Origin: Actinokineospora alba
GTDB taxonomy: Bacteria > Actinomycetota > Actinomycetes > Mycobacteriales > Pseudonocardiaceae
Direction: 5' to 3'
Assembly: GCF_004362515.1 (NCBI RefSeq)
Contig: NZ_SNXU01000001.1
Location: 372,001-436,000 of the forward strand
DNA: 64,000 bases
Made by a program: the position numbers and the translations under genes. The notes beneath the pieces were generated by a model, which searched no databases, was not told the DNA's origin, and saw nothing but the letters and a program-made list of their open reading frames with translations. Below, one piece after another: positions 60,076 through 64,000 of the stretch (its first letter is position 1; every line of letters begins with the position of its first letter).

Positions 60076-60534
60076 ATGGCTGGGTACTACGAGCTCAGGC
60101 ATCGAGTCGGCTTCGAGGAGACGAACTTCGTCGGCAACGTGTACTACGTCAACTATCTTCGTTGGCAGGGACACTGCCGGGAGAACTTCCTCACCGAGGA
60201 GGCGCCCGGTGTGCTGGCCGAGATCATGGACGACGACCTGAAGTTGTTCACCCTCATGGCTGAGGCCGAGTTCTTCGCCGAGATCACCGCGTTCGACGAG
60301 CTGTCGGTGCGGATGCGGCTCGACGAGCTCACCCAGACCCAGATCCTGTTCAGCTTCGACTACGTCCACCTCAAGGACGGCAAGGAAAGCCTCGTGGCCA
60401 AGGGCAAGCAGCGGATCGCGTGCATGCGCGGCCCGAACAACGACACGGTGCCCACCCGGGTACCTGCCGAACTGCGCGAGGCCCTGGCCCCGTACGCCGT
60501 CGCCCAACCCCAACGCAAACCCACCCCCGCCTAA
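60076..60534 (+). CDS. tebC: Enediyne thioesterase (TEBC)
   Basis: 152 residues, hot-dog fold. The N-terminus RHRVGFEETNFVGNVYYVNY followed by LRWQGHCRENFL is the family signature, close to 4-hydroxybenzoyl-CoA thioesterases but with the acidic catalytic residue replaced, as known for E10-type enzymes. It releases the polyene from the PKS carrier domain. It starts ten bases after the PKS stop. The Pro/Thr tail (QPQRKPTPA) is disordered. Confidence 0.95.
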   Translation: MAGYYELRHRVGFEETNFVGNVYYVNYLRWQGHCRENFLTEEAPGVLAEIMDDDLKLFTLMAEAEFFAEITAFDELSVRMRLDELTQTQILFSFDYVHLKDGKESLVAKGKQRIACMRGPNNDTVPTRVPAELREALAPYAVAQPQRKPTPA

Positions 60535-60541
60535 CCCCCAC

Positions 60542-60580
60542 CGAAAGGCGCGTTCGGGCCCCGCCCGAACGCGCCTTTCG
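60542..60580 (+). terminator. Terminator after the PKS-thioesterase pair
   Basis: A perfect 18-base inverted repeat (CGAAAGGCGCGTTCGGGC and its complement) with a 3-base loop, eight bases past the thioesterase stop. Confidence 0.9.
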
Positions 60581-60600
60581 CCATGCCCACCCCACACCGC

Positions 60601-60803
60601 GAGTCGCCCCTCCAGGCAAACAAGTCGCCCCTTCCAGCAAACGAGTTCCCCCTTCCTGCAAGCGAGTTCCCCCTCCAGGCAAACGAGTTCCCCCGTCACG
60701 CAAGCGAATCGCCCCTGCAACCAAGCGAGTCGCCCCGCTCGGGCTCGTGAATGTCGAATTCACTTGCCGGGCGGGGCGACTCGTTTGCCTGGAGGGGCGA
60801 CTC
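60601..60803. repeat. Array of 21-bp repeats at a convergent gene end
   Basis: Six direct units of exactly 21 bases in tandem from 60601 to 60726, starting GAGTCGCCCCTCCAGGCAA, with variation mostly in the middle, then a partial seventh. After GTGAATGTCGAATTCAC, the same unit returns in the opposite orientation (60783-60803). The full array is an imperfect large inverted structure. The same unit appears at 62926. It lies between converging genes, does not look coding, and has no spacer variation of CRISPR type. Confidence 0.9.
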
Positions 60804-60815
60804 GCGATGTGGGGG

Positions 60816-61100
60816 TTAGGCGGCTAGGGGGGTGGGGTGGGCTTGGGGGTGGAACAGGTGGGTGAACCAGGTGAGGAGTTCGGGTGGGCCGGTGAGGGTG
60901 AGCGGGGACTGCAGGGTGGGGCCCGCGGCGATCACGGCGTCGGCGTCGGAGGTCGGGCCCGGGTACAGGGCCAGGTCGCCGTGGTCGATGTGGGCGTGCA
61001 CGACGACGCCCGCGGCGTGCACCTCGAAGCACACCTGGACGTCGAGTGCGTCGGCCTGGAAGGCCGATCGCAGCATCGCCATCACCGAGTCCTCGGTCAT
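60816..61100 (-). CDS. Stand-alone SCP2-like protein
   Basis: 94 residues. TEDSVMAMLRSAFQADALD, VVVHAHIDHGDLALYPGPT and LTGPPELLTWFTHLF line up with the C-terminal third of the neighbouring HxlR regulator (TEDSMMVSMRTTF, VVIHIVIEDGQLEVGRGP, LSGDPDALHTFASMFALP). It is therefore a free SCP2/sterol-carrier-like domain probably derived from that regulator by partial duplication, or its partner. GGAGGACTTC is a strong ribosome site. Function is unknown; lipid or ligand sensing is possible. Confidence 0.8.
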   Translation of the reverse strand: MTEDSVMAMLRSAFQADALDVQVCFEVHAAGVVVHAHIDHGDLALYPGPTSDADAVIAAGPTLQSPLTLTGPPELLTWFTHLFHPQAHPTPLAA

Positions 61101-61119
61101 GAAGTCCTCCGGACCGGCA

Positions 61120-61920
61120 TCAGATCGAGGAGCGCTGCGGCGCGTCCTGGTACGGCAGCGCGAACATCGAGGCGAACGTGTGCAGCGCGTCCGGGTCGCC
61201 GCTCAGCTTGACGGTGCCGGTGGCGATCGCGTCGTCGACGGTCATCTCCCGGGTCAGCACGTCCTTGAAGGTGGGACCGGGTTCGATCTTCGGCGCGCCG
61301 AGCAGCGGGCCGCGGCCCACCTCGAGCTGCCCGTCCTCGATGACGATGTGGATGACCACCTCGCCGAAGTGCAGCTGGAACCGGGCGGACCGGCCCGCCG
61401 CCGCCTCGGGGAGGAACGTCGTCCGCATCGACACCATCATCGAGTCCTCGGTGACGATGTCCTCGGGGCGGGGCGCGGTCAGCATCGCCGAGCCCCAGCG
61501 GCCGAACGACAGCAGGATCTCCTCCAGCCCGCGCCCGTACTCGGTCAGCTGGTACTGGTCGGCGCCTTCCCCGTCGGTGGTCTCGGACCGCTCGATGATG
61601 CCGACGAAGGCCATCTCCTTGATCCGCATGGCCAGCAGGTTCATCGGCACGCCGGGCAGTCCCTCGTGCAGTTCCGCGGTGGACTTGGGGTTCACGAGAA
61701 GGTCGCGGACCACCAGCATCCCCCACCGCTCGCCCACCGCCTCGATGGCGCGGGCCAGGCCGCAGTACTGCCCGTAAGACGCCCGGGAGACGCCCTGGAG
61801 CGCCGACACCACCGAGTCGAGCCCGCCCGGATCCGACGTGCTCGTGCTGAGCGAGAAACTGTCACCGGTGATCGTCAGACCATCCTCGTCCATGACCACT
61901 TTCCAGGCGGACTCGGTCAT
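61120..61920 (-). CDS. HxlR-family regulator with SCP2-like C-terminal domain
   Basis: 266 residues. After a 50-residue N-terminal extension, the winged helix-turn-helix of HxlR type is seen (CGLARAIEAVGERWGMLVVR, LPGVPMNLLAMRIKEMAFVG, YQLTEYGRGLEEILLSFGRW). The last 100 residues form an SCP2-like domain that may bind a ligand. It lies directly upstream of the SCP2 gene in the same direction, within the enediyne locus, and could control it. ATG at 61920 is assumed; AGGAGA lies 15 bases upstream, a little far, so a start further in is possible. Confidence 0.85.
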   Translation of the reverse strand: MTESAWKVVMDEDGLTITGDSFSLSTSTSDPGGLDSVVSALQGVSRASYGQYCGLARAIEAVGERWGMLVVRDLLVNPKSTAELHEGLPGVPMNLLAMRIKEMAFVGIIERSETTDGEGADQYQLTEYGRGLEEILLSFGRWGSAMLTAPRPEDIVTEDSMMVSMRTTFLPEAAAGRSARFQLHFGEVVIHIVIEDGQLEVGRGPLLGAPKIEPGPTFKDVLTREMTVDDAIATGTVKLSGDPDALHTFASMFALPYQDAPQRSSI

Positions 61921-62166
61921 CGTCAGCGTCCAATCTCCTCAGCCGTACCGGGCGTTCTACCAGGCAGTGACGCCACACCAGGGCGGGGTCGCGCCTCTGG
62001 GGTCCATGGTCCGGCTGATGGGGACCGAGACGCATCTCCGGGTATGCGCAGCGGATCGCACGCCGCCGGTTCCCGACTGATCTCGCCGATCTGGGCTAAG
62101 GGGTCGACTCTCCCACTAGCCTCGGGGGGCGGACCGCCAACCGAGCACGGACTGGGAGTGATCGTC
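61921..62166. promoter_or_regulatory. Divergent promoter region between HxlR and zinc-ribbon genes
   Basis: About 245 bases between diverging genes. It should hold both promoters and possibly the HxlR operator. I see no strong palindrome. Confidence 0.4.
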
Positions 62167-62856
62167 ATGGTGCGACATGAGGGCCACCCGGACGACAGCG
62201 GGCACGAGGGCCAGCCGACCTGCCGCAGCAGGCGGCACGAGCCCGGCATGGCCCCCCAGCTCGCCGCTGGGCTGGGCATCTGCCCGTCCTGCCGGGATCT
62301 CACCGAGAAGACGCTGATCGAGCTCCCGGCGCTGTTCGAGCTGTGCGCCGACGCCATCGAGCCGCGGCCGAACGAGACGCCGGAGCGGGTCGGCGGGCAC
62401 CGGCCGAGCGGCGTCGTGCGGGACGCGGGAGTCTCGGTGCGGTCGGACATTCTGGGCGTGCTGGCGGCCTGGAGCGGCGTGGTGACCGTCGAGCGGGGCG
62501 TGGCGGGCCCGGACGAGCTCGCGATCCGCAAGCTGGTGGGCTTCCTGGCCATCCACGTGCACTGGCTGTGCAGCCACCCGAGAGCGGCCGACTTCGCCGA
62601 CGAGGTGACCGGCCTCGCCGACTCCGTGAACGAGGCGATGCGGCCCGACGCGGGGTTCCGGGTGGCCGAGGGAGCCTGCCCGCATCCCGGCTGCGACCAG
62701 ACCGTCTACGCCGAGGCACAGCGGGAGGGCGCCGAGCCCTACGAGGTCAGCTGCGGGGCCGGGCACGTGTGGGCCCCCCGGCACTGGCTGGCCCTGCGCG
62801 CCGAGCAGAACGGACCCGGCGGCGGCCCGTCACCGTCCGCCGAGGGCGCCGAATAA
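62167..62856 (+). CDS. Zinc-ribbon actinobacterial protein, unknown
   Basis: 229 residues. Cysteine/histidine sites: PTCRSRRHEPGMA and GICPSCRDLTEKTL near the N-terminus, and CPHPGCDQTVYAE with SCGAGHVWAPRHW near the C-terminus, giving two probable zinc sites around a helical middle (LVGFLAIHVHWLCSHPRAA). Proteins of this kind accompany regulators and secondary-metabolite genes in actinomycetes; the function is not known to me. ATG at 62167 follows GGGAGTG; a GTG three codons upstream is possible. It ends in an acidic, Gly/Pro-rich tail. Confidence 0.7.
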   Translation: MVRHEGHPDDSGHEGQPTCRSRRHEPGMAPQLAAGLGICPSCRDLTEKTLIELPALFELCADAIEPRPNETPERVGGHRPSGVVRDAGVSVRSDILGVLAAWSGVVTVERGVAGPDELAIRKLVGFLAIHVHWLCSHPRAADFADEVTGLADSVNEAMRPDAGFRVAEGACPHPGCDQTVYAEAQREGAEPYEVSCGAGHVWAPRHWLALRAEQNGPGGGPSPSAEGAE

Positions 62857-62877
62857 CGTTCGAGACCGACAAGGAAT

Positions 62878-62908
62878 CGCCCACCCGGCGGTCCAACGCC
62901 GGGTGGGC
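62878..62908 (+). terminator. Terminator after the zinc-ribbon gene
   Basis: CCCACCCGGCG/CGCCGGGTGGG inverted repeat with a 6-base loop, about 20 bases past the stop, just before the second repeat array. Confidence 0.75.
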
Positions 62909-62925
62909 GATTGAATGTCGAACTC

Positions 62926-62988
62926 ATTCGCCTGGAGGGGCGACTCATTCGCCTGGAGGGGCGACTCGTTTGCCTGGAGGGGCGACTC
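62926..62988. repeat. Second 21-bp repeat array
   Basis: Three 21-base units in tandem, ATTCGCCTGGAGGGGCGACTC (twice) and GTTTGCCTGGAGGGGCGACTC, the reverse complement of the unit at 60601. It is preceded by TGAATGTCGAACTCA, also shared with the first array. It again lies between two converging genes. Confidence 0.93.
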
Positions 62989-63000
62989 GCGGGGTCTCGG

Positions 63001-64000
63001 TCAGGCGGCGGGGCGGGCCACGCTGGTGGAGATCGACTTGGGCAGCGGGGCGCCGTAGGTGACGTCGACGCCGCGTTCCCGCGCCGCCTTGACGATGCCC
63101 GGGATCGCCCGCTCGGCGAGCGCGGCGATGGTGAGCGCGGGGTTGACGGTGATCCCGCAGGGCACCGCCGAGCCGTCGGTCACGAAGATGCCGGGGTGCC
63201 CGCGCAGCTCGTGCCGGTCGTCCAGCGCCGAGGTGGCCGGGTCGTCACCGATGCGGCACGAGGAAAGCGGGTGCACCGTGTACGCGCCGACCACGTCGTT
63301 GGTCCACGGCATGACCTTGGCCAGCCCGTCCTTCTCCAGGATCTCCTTGACCTTGGCGTCGGCCAGTTCCCACCCGCGCCGCGTGTTGGGCGTCGGGTCG
63401 TAGCTCAGCGGTCCGCGGGCCAGCATCTGCTGGGAGATGCGGTAGGCGTTGCCGGTCGGCGGCGGCGGGCCGAACACGCCCTCGTTGTCGTCCTCGGTCA
63501 TCAGGAAGATCGTGAGCCACGACTTCCACTGCTTGAGGATCTCCTTCTTCTCCTTGCCGAACCAGCTGGGGCCGGTAGCGCCCGGCGCCTGGGCCAAGAT
63601 GGTGCCGAGCCCCGGCGGGAAGTAGAGCTGCTCCATCGAGAAGCGCTCGTACTCGGGCAGCGCGGAGTCGACGAAGTCCCAGCACGCCACGACCGGGCCC
63701 TTGCCGATCTGGTTGGCCTCGTACGCCTTTCCGTTGGGGCGCTGCAGACCGAGCACCTCGGCGACGCGCTCCTCGTTGATGATCGCGGTGTTGAGCCGCT
63801 CGCCGTTGCCGGAGAAGTAGCGCCCGACGGCGTGCGGCATCGCGCCGAGGGTGTCCTCGGAACGCTGCAGGATCGGCGGCGTCGCGCCCGCGCCCGCGGC
63901 CAGGATGACGATCTTGGCTTCGATCTGGCCGGAGCCGGTCGTGATCCGGTAGTCCTCTTCGTCGATGTGGTTGTAGTGCACGCGGTAGCCGCCGTCTTCG
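63001..64000 (-). CDS. GMC-type flavin oxidoreductase (partial)
   Basis: The C-terminal 330 or so residues are in the window; the N-terminal FAD-binding part is beyond the right edge. KIVILAAGAGATPPILQRS and the C-terminal block VHPLSSCRIGDDPATSA, GIFVTDGSAVPCGITVNPA, LTIAALAERAIPG are typical of GMC oxidoreductases near cholesterol oxidase. Enediyne clusters I know of often include one such enzyme, and the location favours a role in core or tailoring oxidation, but it could be an unrelated alcohol oxidase. It is convergent with the zinc-ribbon gene across the second 21-bp array. Confidence 0.88.
   Translation of the reverse strand, partial: EDGGYRVHYNHIDEEDYRITTGSGQIEAKIVILAAGAGATPPILQRSEDTLGAMPHAVGRYFSGNGERLNTAIINEERVAEVLGLQRPNGKAYEANQIGKGPVVACWDFVDSALPEYERFSMEQLYFPPGLGTILAQAPGATGPSWFGKEKKEILKQWKSWLTIFLMTEDDNEGVFGPPPPTGNAYRISQQMLARGPLSYDPTPNTRRGWELADAKVKEILEKDGLAKVMPWTNDVVGAYTVHPLSSCRIGDDPATSALDDRHELRGHPGIFVTDGSAVPCGITVNPALTIAALAERAIPGIVKAARERGVDVTYGAPLPKSISTSVARPAA

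Noticed and set aside
60601..60803. CRISPR array
   Set aside because: Units are 21 bases with no unique spacers, one unit is inverted, and no cas genes are nearby.

Overview
The window is high-GC actinomycete chromosome. GTG starts are frequent, genes are packed with 4-nt GTGA/ATGA stop-start overlaps, rho carries a long Arg/Asp-rich insert, and the order argS-lysA-hom-thrC-thrB-rho-rpmE is typical of filamentous Actinobacteria. ESX/WXG-type proteins and two adjacent biosynthetic gene clusters suggest Pseudonocardiaceae or a close relative; that placement is inference.

Region 1 (1-16.2 kb) is core genome: ribosomal protein L31 (cut by the left edge), a small membrane protein, a WXG-domain/propeller protein, rho, the threonine and lysine genes, arginyl-tRNA synthetase, two DUF3105 proteins with a DUF305 protein, a cation-efflux transporter, a secreted transglycosylase and tRNA-Arg(CCG).

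Region 2 (16.2-20 kb) looks like a decayed insertion. A broken tyrosine-integrase fragment lies beside the tRNA. It is followed by a three-gene ESX-like operon and a pseudogene, broken by several frameshifts, of another ESX-type protein.

Region 3 (19,999-44,323) is one minus-strand run of 25 tightly coupled genes that I cannot match to a described pathway. The upstream half encodes a methyltransferase, a PLP decarboxylase, an asparaginyl-tRNA-synthetase-like protein without its anticodon domain, an MccF-type S66 peptidase, an ABC-2 exporter, a nucleotidyltransferase, an unknown protein, a SRPBCC protein, two APH-fold kinases, a Mrp/NBP35-type ATPase, a JmjC hydroxylase and an HPr-kinase-like P-loop protein. 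The downstream half is a fatty-acyl line: Nudix, class III aminotransferase, three acyl-CoA-dehydrogenase-like proteins, ketosynthase, fatty acyl-AMP ligase, reductase, carrier protein, a di-iron fatty acid hydroxylase and a HAD phosphatase. The likely product is a fatty-acyl- or fatty-amine-containing compound joined to an amino-acid-derived part, exported by the ABC system and possibly neutralised by the S66 enzyme. This is the best candidate here for an undescribed system.

Region 4 (44.3-45.2 kb) holds remnants of a secreted discoidin-domain protein and a strong terminator. It probably separates the two clusters.

Region 5 (45.2-64 kb) is an enediyne locus: the iterative PKS (KS-AT-ACP-KR-DH-PPTase), its thioesterase, two DUF1702 proteins, UnbV, UnbU, a P450, a methyltransferase and an AhpD-like protein. 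After these come an HxlR/SCP2 regulator pair, a zinc-ribbon protein and a GMC oxidoreductase that runs off the right edge. Two short arrays of a 21-bp repeat sit at convergent gene ends at 60.6 and 62.9 kb.
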